In this document: piece after piece, positions 35,232 to 46,439 of the stretch
Layout: each line of letters starts with the position of its first letter
Numbering within the stretch: the first letter of the stretch is position 1
Assembly: GCF_040954645.1 (NCBI RefSeq)
Contig: NC_092807.1
Coordinates: forward strand, 27,004,353-27,068,352
Source of the DNA: Diabrotica undecimpunctata
Lineage: Eukaryota > Arthropoda > Insecta > Coleoptera > Chrysomelidae
Direction: 5' to 3'
DNA length: 64,000 bases
Program-made: the position numbers and the translations under genes
The notes under the pieces: generated by a model
The model's input: only the letters and a program-made list of their open reading frames with translations
Databases searched by the model: none
Told to the model about the DNA's origin: nothing

Positions 35232-36870
35232 TTAACCCTTTAATTGGTAAGAGGTCCCTGAGGGCCTCTTCGTTTATTATTGATTTAAGCCGCAGGTAAA
35301 AGTCAGATAGCCGCCAACTGTTATGAATCTTTGATCAAATAAAAGGCATATACCGAGCACAGTTTAATTTAATCTTGCCCAAGTACTTTCGATCCCTAGA
35401 TCATCTTCAGAGGCATTTCGTCAATTGCGGCCTATCCGACAAGAACAAAATGTCGTAAACATAAAATTGTACATCACACTACACTACAAAAGGACAAACA
35501 AACACTTTAAAATTATTGAAGGAAAGCTACATTGCGTACAGAAGCCGGAGACAGAATGAGCCATTCTGCCATTTTTTTTTCGAAGTAAAATTATGATACT
35601 GAAAATAATCTGAATTTAGTGAAAACATTTTTTTATGAGTGGTTTAGAGCTTCAAGTTTCACTATATATTGGAGTTATTACAAAACAAATATTCTAAGTG
35701 TGCTTTAGAAGCGAAAATAAAAAGAGTTTCTGAGGGACCCCTTGCCGGTTTACGTGAAGTTTCGTCTCACTTTGTTGTGTTGTTGCGCTATTGTTTTCCA
35801 ACGTTTCATTACTTATTTGTATACTTTGCTTTTGGAAATGGCAGGCAATAACAACTGGAGACAGAAAAAGTTTAATTTGTCGGTTATGACTGAGATGAAA
35901 TCCAAGAACTTATGGATTCTGTTGAAACTGATTCGTCAGAAGGTGATTAAAGCAGTGATGATCCAGACATCGACCCAGATTACGAGCCGGATGAGATCGC
36001 TCTAGATGACATGATTACAGAGTGTAGCAGGTGAAACAAGCGACTACTTTCTTCAAAAAGTGAACATGTCGTTAAATATCAGTGACATAGAAGCATCTGC
36101 TGCATCATCAACAATGACAACGGCTGTGCAAATCGAAGCTGTCGAATGTGTCGAATCATTAAAAAAGGAGGAGGCTGGTCCGTCTACATCTATGAAAGCA
36201 ATCCCATTTACTTCAGCCACCGATGCCACACATGCTGCAAGTTTTAAGCCAACGAAACGACCCCATTCGCCATTACCTATAATGGAAGATTCTAGTCCTT
36301 TGATCGCGCCTTCTATTGGTGGTTTTACTGGGAGAGGTAATAATTATATATTTATACTTTAGGAATAGTGTACTATTTTTATTCGCATTTCGGCTATTCA
36401 GGATATCAAAAAAGATTCAGAACAATTTACCAAGGTAATTGATTTGGAGGCCAATGAAATGAACGCTGCAGCTCGTCAAGAAACCATTAATACAAAATTC
36501 GCTACGAGTGGTGAGGAGATTTGTAAATTAATCGGAGTGTTGATGTACATGTCGATTTATCGATACCCTAATTTCGAGAGCTACTGAAGCAAAAATTTTC
36601 GCTCCCATCCAGAAGACAATGCCTCTAAAAAATTTATGGAAATAAAGAAACACATATTGTTTTAAGATGAAAGGCAGCGCATTCGAAAAGGTCAGGCAGG
36701 CTATGATCGACTGTTTCGCATCCGGAAATTGGCTGATAAGGTAAACAATCGTTTCGATTCGATTCCAAAGATGGCTAGATTGTGTGTTGATGAGCAGATG
36801 TGTTCGACCAAACTCAAGCATCGGCTTCGTCAATTTATGCCAAATATTCAACAAATAAATGCGTGAAGAT
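35232..36870 (+). mobile_element. piggyBac-type transposon remnant
   Basis: TTAA at 35232-35235 is followed directly by CCCTTTAATTGG, the classic piggyBac target site and end. The transposase reading starts at ATG 35838 (MAGNNNWRQKKFNL) and continues in broken frames through an acidic N-terminus (DSSEGD, DDPDIDPDYEPDE). It then has LIGVLMYMSIYRYPNFESY (36520-36585) and RFDSIPKMARLCVDEQMCST (36755-36812), where CVDEQ carries the first catalytic Asp. The reading decays at about 36870, and the right end is not seen. Stops at 36586 and 36664 and several frameshifts make it dead. Bases from about 35280 to 35640 appear to be foreign and hold a hammerhead-like motif. Confidence 0.75.
35387..35410 (-). 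ncRNA. Hammerhead-like motif, copy 3
   Basis: On the minus strand: CTGAAGA (35410-35404), one T, stem GATC/GATC with loop TAGG, then GAAA (35390-35387). Same plan as copies 1 and 2. It lies in the foreign patch between the piggyBac left end and its ATG. Confidence 0.3.
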
Positions 36871-37029
36871 CAAGCAACATAATCTCTAGGCAACCACCAT
36901 TACTTACCTGAGAAATAAAAGATGTATAAGTTTATGTCCATTGTAATATACAATAGACCTAAAGAGCCAAGTTCTAAAAGACAAGTCCAAATTTCAAGTT
37001 CTCTTAATCCAAACATGTTTGTCAAATAA

Positions 37030-38072
37030 GTCATTTTTTAAATATTAGAGATTTAAAGCAATGAAAAACAAAAAATTGCCTGGCAAAGATGGAATAACTG
37101 CAGATATGCTGAAATATGGTGGAAAAGTGGTAATTAATACTCTACATTCCCATTTTAACAAGATATTATGAGAAAAAAGAATCCCAAACAACTGGAAGGA
37201 ATCCGTAACCATTATCCTACACAAGAAAGGGGATGAAGCAGATATAAAAAACTACCATCCTATAATACTCTTCAATGTAATGTATAAACTCCCAACAAAA
37301 AATTTAACCAATAGATTGACGACAAAATTTGACGGATACCAGTCGAAAGAACAAGCTGGTTTTAGAATGGATTCAGCACAAGTGACCATTTACTAAGTAT
37401 GAAAATACTTATAGAACGAGCAAATGAATACCACAATCCTCTATATATAGCTTTCATAGATTTCGAAAAGGCTTTCGACAGTGTCGAACATTGGGCAGTG
37501 AAAAGTTCTTTGATTAACAGCAGAACTGACCCAGGATATACGGAACTAATAGCCAATATATATAAGGAAGCCAAAACAACAATTAAAGTATATGAAGGAA
37601 CAAAATCAATACAAATAAATAGAGGCGTGAGACAGGGTGACACAATATCACCGAAACTTTTCAATCAGGCTCTGGAAGATATTTTTAAATATTTTTTATG
37701 GGAAGAAAAAGGTATAAAAATTTGTGGACAACGCTTGAACCATCTAAGGTACGCTGATGACATCGCATTGATAACCGATAAAAAAGAAGAATTATTTGAA
37801 ATGATGAAAGAACTGGACACAGAAGCTGGAAAGATAGGCTTTAATATGAATTACAGCAAGACCAAAATCATAACAAATACAGATGAAGACATCACAATGA
37901 GGATCGGACAAGATGAAATAGAACAAGTTCGGAATTATATATATCTGGGTCAAACTATAAAACTTAACAAAGAAAACCAAACAGCAGAGATAAAAAGACG
38001 AGTTAGATTGGCATGGACGGCATTTGGCAAACTAAGCTACATTCTTAAAAACAAAAGATATCCACAGCATCT
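37030..38072 (+). pseudogene. RTE-type LINE reverse transcriptase, copy A
   Basis: It starts near NKKLPGKDGITADMLKYGG (37060-37120). It passes IPNNWKESVTIILHKKGDE and EQAGFRMDSA in broken frame, then stays open from 37399: YIAFIDFEKAFDSVEH, RGVRQGDTISPKLFNQALED, and the catalytic box HLRYADDIALI near 37750. It ends abruptly at KNKRYPQHL (38072), where the sequence switches to the inverted copy B. Stops lie at about 37170 and 37396. Palm motifs are intact. Confidence 0.85.
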
Positions 38073-39042
38073 GCCCATTTGGGGCCTTCCTCTGCTTCGT
38101 TTATATTCCCACGGTCTCCAACTTATAAGAATTTTGTTCTATCGGTCTTCTTTTTGTCTTATATTGTATCCGGCAAATCTCCATTTCAATTTTGTAACTT
38201 GTTGTCTAACATCCCTCACTTTTGTTTTCTCTCTTATCCACTCGTTTCTCTTTTTATCCATTAGTCTTATGTGCAACATTTGTCTTTCCTCTTTGGGTTT
38301 TTATGATTTTGTCCATGTTGGTTTTTGTAAATGTTCACTTTGGGAACCATAAGTGAGAACAGGGAGTACGCACTGATTGTATACTTTGGTCTTAAGATGC
38401 TGTGGATATCTTTTGTTTTTAAGAATGTAGCTTAGTTTGCCAAATATCACCCATGCCAATCTAACTCGTCTTTTTATCTCTGCTGTTTGGTTTTCTTTGT
38501 TAAGTTTTATAGTTTGACCCAGATATATATATATATATATATAATTCTGAACTTGTTCTATTTCATCTTGTCCGATCCTCATTGTGATGTCTTTATCTGT
38601 ATTTTTTATGATTTTGGTCTTGCTGTAATTCATATTAAGGCCTATCTTTCTAGCTTCTGCGTCCAGTTCTTTCATCATTTTAAATAATTCTTCTTTTTTG
38701 TCGGTTATCAATGCGATGTCATCAGCGTACCTTAGATGGTTCAAGCGTTGTCCACAAATTTTTTATACCTTTTTCTTCGCATTCTAATCTTTTAAAAATA
38801 TCTTCCAGAACCTGATTGAAAAGTTTCGGTGATATTGTGTCACCCTGTCTCACGCTTCTATTTATTTGTATTGATTTTGTTCCTTCATATATTTTAATTG
38901 TTGTTTTGGCTTCCTTATATATATTGGCTATTAGTTCCGTATATCTGTGGTCAGTTCTGCTGTTAATCAAAGAACTTTTCACTGCCCAATGTTCGACACT
39001 GTCGAAAGCCTTTTCGAAATCTATGAAAGCTATATATAGAGG
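38073..39042 (-). pseudogene. RTE-type LINE, inverted copy B
   Basis: On the minus strand from 39042: IPLYIAFIDFEKAFDSVEHW, RSVRQGDTISPKLFNQVLED, a frameshift near 38750, NHLRYADDIALIT, an expanded (TA)n codon run giving YIYIYIY at 38521-38542, then KNKRYPQHLKTKVYNQCVLP. The C-terminal thumb and KWRFAG...GRPQM region extends down to 38073. Copy B is close to copy A but clearly a separate copy. A plus-strand tail with the family's very 3' end (VGSRWMTIATDREEWKTIGE) follows at 39043-39170, so B looks like an insertion with a 5' inversion. Confidence 0.85.
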
Positions 39043-39170
39043 AATGTGGTATAACAAGAAGCATGTGGGCTCTAGGTGGATGACTATAGCGACAGACAGA
39101 GAAGAATGGAAAACGATTGGGGAGGCCTATGTCCAAAGATGGACCGAAGAAGGCTAATTAGATAGATAGA
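39043..39170 (+). mobile_element. 3' end of an RTE LINE (plus orientation)
   Basis: The frame encodes KKHVGSRWMTIATDREEW...VQRWTEEG and a stop, then GATAGATAGA-type tail repeats. It completes copy B, but in the opposite orientation. Confidence 0.7.
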
Positions 39171-40270
39171 GATTTTATATTAATGGTCTCTCAGATCAAA
39201 GAATGTGTATGTTTTTAGTAAATTTTTGTACCAGAACAAGAATTTCGGTATGTAAATATGGTTATCAATGTTGATTAATATATTTTTTTTGTTTAACGGG
39301 CTATTTGGCAATAATTTTTATGGTGCCCTGAACTTAATAGCTATACAGACATTGGTACAAAGACCAGATAGTACACGGGATGCAATATAAGCATTATAAA
39401 AAAATCTTGAATCATTCCCTTAATATTTAAGGAATAAAACGATTTGCTAAACCTTAACCTTTTAGTTGCAAAAGAGGTATATATTTTAAGTAAACAGATT
39501 ATCCTATATCCATTTTCTGGTTCCTTAATGGTGTGCACAAAAGGCGAAATTCATAAAATTCGAGTAGCAGAAGATTTAGACTTAATTGCTCCAATTAGTT
39601 GGGTAAGATTTACAATTTTTCGCTTTCGTAATTGTTCAGAGTATAAAGGAGTGCTTGAGGGCTAAAAGCGAAATTTTCTTTGGCGAAAAGAGAAGTTAAT
39701 AAACTTGTACTTACACTTTTGTCTCGGTAATTTAATTTAAAAAGAGAATAAAAGCTTTCTGGTTGAAAATGGTGACTAATTGAACCTTTTTGGAATATTT
39801 GGATATGCTCAAGGTATTTGTGAAACAAAGGGCCAAGACATAACACTTTTCGATGTCGGAAAATAGTAAAGCAAACGAAGGACGAAAGAATTCTAATTAA
39901 ATGTAAAATTATGCATTGTACTTTACCTGCTAAAGCATAGTTTAATGTAATGAAAATACGAAAATAGATTAGACAATTTTCGCAAGGGAATTTTAATGTT
40001 TTTACTGGTATACTAGTAAAAAAGCTTTTTAGTTCGTTTTTCTCACTTTAAATTAAAAAGTCTTTTATTATCAACTAATTAAGTTGTAATTATAAATTAT
40101 AACAAACTATAGTCTTAAGTTTAAACAGTTGGGCATTGACGGACTATATTTCATGATTGATTCAATATTAAATATATATTTACAGGATGTTCAAAATTTC
40201 ATTACTATTAGATAATTCAACAGACTTAATGTGACCTGGCTTGATAAATTACATACAGTCCATCTAATTT
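39171..40270. other. Mostly unannotated; one exon-like block
   Basis: 39466-39602 is preceded by a pyrimidine-rich TTTTAG acceptor and followed by GG|GTAAGA. It is open for 45 codons (VYILSKQIILYPFSGSLMVC ... EDLDLIAPISW). I do not recognise it. The remainder holds only short ORFs. Confidence 0.3.
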
Positions 40271-40767
40271 ACTTACCGTTGCACGTCATTATCATTGACA
40301 GAGATCAAAGTTGACATAGTTGCCAAAGTATAAAAAAATTCTGAGTCCATTTTAAATCTAATAGGTCACATAATTATTGCAAAAGTGGATTACACAACAA
40401 AAAATTAATATTTAATGTAAATAAATAGAAACAAAACAAGAGTTAAATATAATCTTGTTAAAAACAATTTGAGTCGCTTGTATGCGTCGTATAAAGATGT
40501 AAAATGGAATACTTAAACAAAAACAACACTTTTTTCATTACTTATTAACATTAGTCAACACTGCAACTGTCAAATAAGTGTTACCAATTTATGCCAAAAT
40601 ATCACCTTCGTTCGATTACAATTACAGTGTGTTCCGAACAAATGTTCTTCATAAAAACGCTTTATAAGGCATTTATACAAATTAAATAAAACATATTATG
40701 TTGTATTTTTTTGAGTTAACATTAATAGAAATCTTTAAATATTATTTCTACGCGTATATAATAAAAT

Positions 40768-40799
40768 ATGTCTAGTAGCTGTAATGTACCTGGCTGTAC
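40768..40799 (+). pseudogene. THAP-like N-terminus cut by a LINE
   Basis: MSSSCNVPGCT is the usual opening of THAP zinc fingers (C-x2-4-C near the start codon). After 11 codons the frame runs into LINE sequence. Beyond the LINE, 42203-42240 continues as TRQSDSKKEHTY-like codons before becoming unrecognisable. The assignment rests on a short motif. Confidence 0.35.
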
Positions 40800-42191
40800 C
40801 TTTTACGACAAAGGCGAGATTCCGGAGGAATGGCTTCGATTGACCTTTGTAGCCATACCTAAAACACCAAGTGCAAAACACTGTGATCAACACCGCTTAA
40901 TAAGCTTGATAAATCACATTACCAAAGTTTTCACCAAAATCATACACAATAGAATATATAACAAATGCGAAGCAAATATATCGGAGTCACAGTTCGGATT
41001 CCGAAGCGCATTGGGCACAAGAGAGGCGATCTTCAGTCTGCAAGTTTTAATTTAAAGATGCTGAGACATGTACAAGGACGTCCACTTGTGCTTCATCGAC
41101 TTCTCCAAGGCGTTTGACAAGGTCAAACATGATAAACTCAGGAAGTCTCATGGAAATGCTCAGGAAGATGCATATTGATGGCAAGGATCTGCGCATAATA
41201 ACCAGTCTCTATTGGAACCAAAGTGCTGAGATAAAGATGGGCAACTTACACAGTGGGAAGATAGATATTAAAAAGGGTGTACGACAGGGATGCGTCCTCT
41301 CGGCGCTCCTGTTCAATATATACTCTGACCAAATCTTCAGAGAAGCACTGGGAGAAGTTTCGGAGGGTATCAAAGTAAACGGAGAGGTAATCAATAATAG
41401 TAGATATGCTGACGACACAGTTATTATCGCAAATGACTGCAACGAGCTTCAAAGACTCATGCAAAGCATACACACAGCAAGTCAAAAATATGGTTTAGAA
41501 CTCAATACAACCAAAACTAAATACATGCTCATCAGCAGAACACAACAACCTCCGATGCAATTGACATTAAACAACCGAAAATTAGAACAAATGGAGATAT
41601 ACACATACCTTGGAACCACAGTCAACACAAAATGGGACCAGTCAACAGAAATAAGATCACGAATTGAAAAAGCACGAAACGCGTTTAACAATATGAAAAA
41701 GTGGTTCACAAGCAAAATCTCAATGGAACTAAAATTAAGACTGGTCAAGTGTTATGTCTTCCCGGTCTTGTTCTATGGAGCAGAGGCATGGACCACAACG
41801 GAAGCCACTCTGAAGAAACTAGAATCCTTTGAGCTGTAGATATATCGCCGTATTCTTCGGATATCCAGGACAGCCCACATCACTAACGTGGAAGTAATGC
41901 AGAGAATAGGCAAAAGCAAAGAAATAATCTTCACCGTAAAGAAACGGAAGCTTGAGTACTTCGGACATGTCATGAGGCATACTAAGTACCGGCTGCTACA
42001 GTTAATAGTCCAAGGAAGAATCGACAGTAGGAGGGGACCGGGAAGAAGACGACACTCATGGATGCATAACCTGCGACAATGGTTCGGACTAACATCGACC
42101 GAACTGTTCAGAGGTGCCGTAAACAAAGTCAAAATAGCCTTGTTAATAGCCAACGTCCGAAACGGATAGGGCAAAGGAAGAAGAAGTGGTT
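40798..42191 (+). pseudogene. 5'-truncated LINE with reverse transcriptase
   Basis: The RT starts at GEIPEEWLRLTFVAIPKT and passes SESQFGFRSALGTREAIFSL, DFSKAFDKVKHDKL (frameshifts near 41055 and 41145), GVRQGCVLSALLFNIYSDQI, and the catalytic box SRYADDTVII near 41405. The thumb, VLFYGAEAWTTTEA, a TAG for Trp at 41837, then KRKLEYFGHVMRH and GRRRHSWMHNLRQWFG follow. It ends at about 42191 in GAAGAAGAAG. Imperfect target duplications (TGTAATG..CC.GG.TGTAC-like) flank it at 40780-40799 and 42194-42210. The same family occurs at 24073, 50996 and 53083. Confidence 0.85.
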
Positions 42192-42639
42192 GTAATGCCA
42201 GTGTACTCGGCAAAGTGATTCTAAAAAAGAACACACCTACCGCCTAAATATTTCGTGTTGGTATCATGTGACCTCACGGGCTATGACGCGGATGACGTGC
42301 AACGGTAATTAAATTAAATGAAGTATAATTAATTCTTGTGTCGTCATTCGAGTAGTAAAGAATTACTTTCTACGAAGAAAAGAGGTGCCTGTTTTTGATA
42401 AATATAACAAAAGCAAACATATCCTTGTAATTTGTACCGGTATTTTGAGGGGTGTACTTTGTTGTGGTCTTATTTTTAATTGTAGTTTGATAAAACTAAT
42501 AATTGCTATTTTTTGGTGACCAAACACATTTTTGACTGATTTTTATTATGAATAAAGAGGAGGAGTAGTTACCCACCCTGTTCCCAATGTGAATAACAAA
42601 TTAAATTAAATTGTTAATAGTCTGAAAAATATGTTGGTC

Positions 42640-44272
42640 CTTTTTTTGTGTTTATAGAGGCAACAAATATAAATAATGTTAAAGTCGGTTGTTTTAATGA
42701 TACAAAAATTAGCGAAAAAAAAAGCGTAGCAGTTTGTCCTTATTTGATCTTCTATTTGCTATCTGTAAACATTTACAATGTCGGGATCAATAATAGTTTA
42801 TTAATGTCAATTTTTTCTCTCATTTTCCCAATATCCTTTTTTAAATTGGATATTCTCTTTTTAAATCGTGCTTTAACTAAATAGTGATGGGTGACACTAT
42901 CTATGTTTGCTCCTTTAAAAGACCTAACATCTAATAAGTTAGAGCAGTGTCTTGCATCGATGATCTACTTGGTTAATCGTTTCATTATCAATAGATTTCC
43001 AAGTTCCCTTATGTATATCTTTATGATGAAATATCACCGGCTCCGTGCCGGTCTCAGCTTGCGTAGAGGAGGGACTTTGAATTGAGTAGGAGCCTCTCAA
43101 TACTTTGCATAAGACAGACTGGGCGGGGGATGTCCTCAACCCCGGCACGGCGCGTCCCAATGGCTGATAGGGAATGTTCCTGCAAATATGCAGGGCAGGT
43201 ACGAATAAGGCTTAGCCAAATCAGTACCAGCGGATAACTGAGGGCATGGCATTAGGCAGCAGTGATGCCATTACTGAATCAAGGCTGTTAGAACGACATC
43301 TAGCAGGTTTGACGACAGACACCCACAGGCGGCAATTCCGTAATGATTTAACTGGCTGTGATACTGCGGTGCAGAAAGCAATGGAAAACTACTGCACTAA
43401 ATCTCCCAAGAAAAGCTCCATGACAAATACAAATCATACTACGGCCCCGAGTCTCCGGCGTCCCTTTAATGGGACAGGGGTGCTAAGAATCTCCGGAGGG
43501 AAAAATAAAAATAATTGCGGCAGTGGACAGGTTTGACAGCGGACCAATTACTACACGTAGCGCAAGACCGAGATCAGTATAAAAATATTATAAGCATGGT
43601 AGTCGCCGACGTTCCGTAGGGATATGGCACTCTAAGAAGAAGATGATGAAATCGTGTACCAGCTATTACCAATTTCTTAGACATCGCAAAGTTTATGATT
43701 CTGAGACAGTTATCATTAGAGTCTACGTGTAGACTCTCTTTTCCGATGGTGGGCGAAAATAGATTCTCTCTTCCAACTTTGACATTAAAATCTCCTGCTA
43801 TTACTTTGATTTCATTTTTTAGGAACTCATCGTACTCTTGGTCTAGTGCCTCAGAGAACATGTCTTTTTCATCATCCTCTTTTTCTTCCGTTGGAGCATG
43901 GATGCTAATAATGCTAATATTAGCGAACTTCCCTTTACGTCTTATTCGACATATCCTATGATCAATAGCTTTAAAATAAATTACACGATGTTTCACCTTG
44001 CTGCTTAAAATAAATCCGGTACCAAATTCGTGTCGGGTAGGATGTCCACTGTAGTAGATATTGCATTTTTTTTCAGGATGCCTGAGCCAGTCCATCTCAT
44101 TTCCTGTAAAGCGATGATATCTGCGTTGGCTTTATTCCTTTCATTCATTCGCCATCTAATGTTTTTTAAAAAAGAAGGGACAGAGAAAACCATTTTATTC
44201 GATTTGCTTATACAGATAACGACATTGTTTTGTTGACCATAGGAATTAAGATTTATTGCAATCCCATCTCTA
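42640..44272 (-). pseudogene. RTE-type LINE endonuclease region, split by an insertion
   Basis: From 44193 downward: ANADIIALQEMRWTGSG (metal-binding Gln-Glu of the AP endonuclease), a frameshift, then an open 173-codon frame (44095-43577). That frame holds HRVIYFKAIDHRICRIR, ISIISIHAPTEEKEDD and IKVIAGDFNVKVGREN (catalytic GDFN), and stops at TRFHH. After the insertion 43033-43642 the reading resumes as KDIHKGTWKSIDNETINQVDH (the Ser/Asn-x-x-Asp-His end) and decays toward 42640 (VYRxQIEDQIRTN). Its 5' end (44211-44272) also occurs at 58615-58676. RTE endonucleases of this kind are often labelled 'craniofacial development protein 2-like'. Confidence 0.85.
43033..43642 (+). mobile_element. 610-bp non-autonomous retroelement (LINE leader joined to 3' end)
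   Basis: It is flanked by the 10-bp duplication ATGATGAAAT (43023-43032 and 43643-43652). The GC-rich 5' part (CACCGGCTCCGTGCCGG...) and a 96-codon open frame from 43246 (LTTDTHRRQFRNDLTGCDTA) look like a LINE leader. The last 70 bp (RDQYKNIISMVVADVP..GYGTL-type reading, then AAGAAGAAG) is a LINE 3' end. EN and RT are absent. This is the structure of a LINE-derived deletion element (SIDE-like). Confidence 0.65.
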
Positions 44273-44756
44273 GGGTATATTTATTATAATGCTCTAAAAC
44301 TAATTATTTGGTTATTTTTTAGCCTTAATAGCAATACAAATAAATAAGTAAGTAAATAAGTAATATGCTTTATTGTCACTGAAAATTGTACAAATTTTAT
44401 GGACAGAGCTTATAACAACAAGACAAGAAAGAAGAAAAAAAATCAGAATAAAAATCGTTTGTACTTTTAAATAACACAAAACAATAAAATTCTTCCAAAC
44501 TTAAACATAAAAGATACTACCTAATTAAGAACCTACAAACTTCGTAAAATGTACCTAACAAAAAATAAAAATTAGGAAAGCAGATTAATGAATTAAGGGG
44601 TCAAATACTCCACCTCCTTGTGCAAAACAGTAACCAAATCTGTCATACAGATTTCTCTTCATATTTTGGAGTAGGGCTGGTGTAATGCTTGTAGAGAAAT
44701 ATAGTATTTTTGCCCTTAATTTGACTAGGTTTGTGGCTCTTTCAAAACTGATGCCT

Positions 44757-45071
44757 TTAAATGTTTTCTTTGAGAAAACCCCAAAAAAAGAAATCGTGAG
44801 GTGCTAAGTCACAGGATCTAGCGGGCCATTTAATTGTATCACGTGTACTTATCAGTCGATCAGGAAACGTTTGATTGAGGATGTCAATAGTTGCTCTAGA
44901 GTTGTGAACCGACCACCCATACTGTTGGAAATAAACCTGAAAATTAACGGGGAGGCGTCGAACTGCTGGAATGATCTCATCCTGTAAAAGTTGTAAATAT
45001 TTGGGCCCGATTAGGTTTCCATTGATAAAAAATGAACAATGACGATATGGTCGCCTAACATCCCAGTCCAA
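44757..45071 (-). pseudogene. Mariner-like transposase C-terminal fragment (DD41D type)
   Basis: The frame encodes LQDEIIPAVRRL, then VYFQQYGWSVHNS, FPDRLISTRDTIKWPARSCD and LAPHDFFFWGFLKENI. The family has QQDG at the second catalytic Asp, so here Asp is replaced by Tyr. The third Asp (APHD) is 41 residues further on. That spacing is the same as in the element at 59833, and both resemble the DD41D (rosa) group. It is truncated before the first Asp, with no ends visible. Confidence 0.75.
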
Positions 45072-45269
45072 ACATTTAACTTTTGCAGATGCTGCGTTCG
45101 CACTGCAACACTGAGGTGCTTATTTTTCCGAGAATAATACCTTGCAACTGATGGATTGTGTTTTTATAGAGAAATTATACAGAAAATAAAATATTTTTTA
45201 AAAAGTGTACATTTTCATTCTGTTTATCTAAAATAAATTCACAAAACTGCATCTGCCTTAAGTTATCTT

Positions 45270-46259
45270 CCGGAAACAGTTCTTGTATGTAATGGTAAAA
45301 AAGGTCCTAGAACAAGAAGTCGTGGTAAAATGGCACAATATCTTTCCGGAGAGCCTTTTAAACGACTTGCAGTGGATATTCTTGGTCCACTTCCGATGAC
45401 AGAGAGAGGGAACAAGTACTTAATGGTAGCAATGAATTATTTTTCAAAATGGCCTGAAATTGTACCCCTTCCTAATCAAGAAGCGACTACAGTAGCAGAA
45501 GCATTTATAACACACGTCGTATCAAGACATGGAGTTCCTTTAGAGTTACATTCTGATCAAGGACGAAATTTTGAATCAGAATTATGGCAAGAATTAATGA
45601 AAATCTTGGGTATTAAGAAAACTCGCACTACGCCACTCCATCCTCAATCAGACGGAATGGTCGAAAGACATAATAGAACTGTTTGTCAATACCTTTCAAT
45701 GTTTGTCTCTGATAATCAAAAAGATTGGGATAGTTTAATTCCTCTATTCCTGTTAGCCTATAGAAGTTCCGAACATGAAGCAACTGGTTATTCTCCATCA
45801 ATGATGATCACCGGAAGAGAAATGATGCTTCCTCAAGATCTTATTTTCGGAAGATTGCCCCCCTGCGAAGAAGAACGTTCATTCCCGACCTACATTGAAA
45901 ATTTGAAAGAAAAATTAGAAAAAGTCTACGAATTTGCTCGTAAAAGTTTGAAGCTTCAAAGTGATAAAGCCAAGGCCAGGCTTGACATACATGCTACTGG
46001 TACAACTTTCGCAAGAGGTGACCCAGTATGGTTATACAATCCCACACGTAAGAAAGGACTTTGTCCGAAACTTCAACGAAACTGGGAAGGCCCGTACACC
46101 GTCCTGCAGAAAATAAATGATCTAATCTATCGCATCCAGTTTTCAGCTAGAAGTAAACCCAAGGTAGTTCATATCGAGAGACTAGCTCCATACCATGGAA
46201 CTGATCCACCTCGTTGGCTTCAATCGATTCCCGATAGTCCAGTTATTCGAGGCGAATAA
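45270..46259 (+). CDS. Ty3/gypsy integrase, long intact ORF of a 5'-truncated retrotransposon
   Basis: 309 open codons from ATG 45330, with in-frame family sequence beginning about 45276 (KKGPRTRSRGKMAQYL). The catalytic triad is visible: LAVDILGPLP (Asp), LHSDQGRNFE (Asp) and HPQSDGMVERHNRT (Glu). The C-terminal part carries WEGPYTVLQKINDLIYRIQ, the GPY/F module, and PKVVHIERLAPYHG. The N-terminal zinc finger is mostly lost (one Cys remains near 45290). A purine tract (46264-46277) and the 3' LTR follow directly. Protease, RT and RNase H are missing, so it cannot move by itself. The lack of stops suggests a recent loss. Confidence 0.9.
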   Translation, partial: PETVLVCNGKKGPRTRSRGKMAQYLSGEPFKRLAVDILGPLPMTERGNKYLMVAMNYFSKWPEIVPLPNQEATTVAEAFITHVVSRHGVPLELHSDQGRNFESELWQELMKILGIKKTRTTPLHPQSDGMVERHNRTVCQYLSMFVSDNQKDWDSLIPLFLLAYRSSEHEATGYSPSMMITGREMMLPQDLIFGRLPPCEEERSFPTYIENLKEKLEKVYEFARKSLKLQSDKAKARLDIHATGTTFARGDPVWLYNPTRKKGLCPKLQRNWEGPYTVLQKINDLIYRIQFSARSKPKVVHIERLAPYHGTDPPRWLQSIPDSPVIRGE

Positions 46260-46277
46260 CTATAAAAGAGGAAGCAG

Positions 46278-46435
46278 TGTTACGAAAGATTTATCCCAAA
46301 TAGGAAAAGTCCATTGACGAAAAAGATAGTGAAGTTTGAAACGTCAAAAAATTATAATTATATAGTTGTCACTTAGTTATATGGTATTGTCATATTGTTG
46401 GTGTTGAATAAAGTTAATTTTCAAGAAGTGTAACA
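46278..46435 (+). repeat. Complete 3' LTR (158 bp) of the gypsy element
   Basis: It starts TGTTACGAAAG right after the purine tract and ends AAGTGTAACA. AATAAA lies at 46407-46412. This is short for a gypsy LTR. The 5' copy is not in the window. Confidence 0.75.
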
Positions 46436-46439
46436 ATAC

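Larger units (their letters stand above)
40273..42308. repeat. 17-bp inverted repeat pair flanking a THAP-like start
   Basis: TTACCGTTGCACGTCAT at 40273-40289 and its exact inverse at 42292-42308 could be the ends of a small DNA transposon. With the nested LINE removed, the interior is about 0.6 kb and holds an ATG at 40768 reading MSSSCNVPGC, like the first Cys pair of a THAP finger. P and Kolobok transposases carry THAP domains, but no clean target duplication is seen here. Confidence 0.4.

Noticed and set aside
38079..38352. Continuation of the plus-strand ORF after copy A
   Set aside because: Beyond 38072 the plus strand is antisense of RTE copy B, so the extra residues are not a real fusion.
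41209..41748. Minus-strand ORFs over the LINE at 40798
   Set aside because: Shadows of the RT reading frame; no independent family features.
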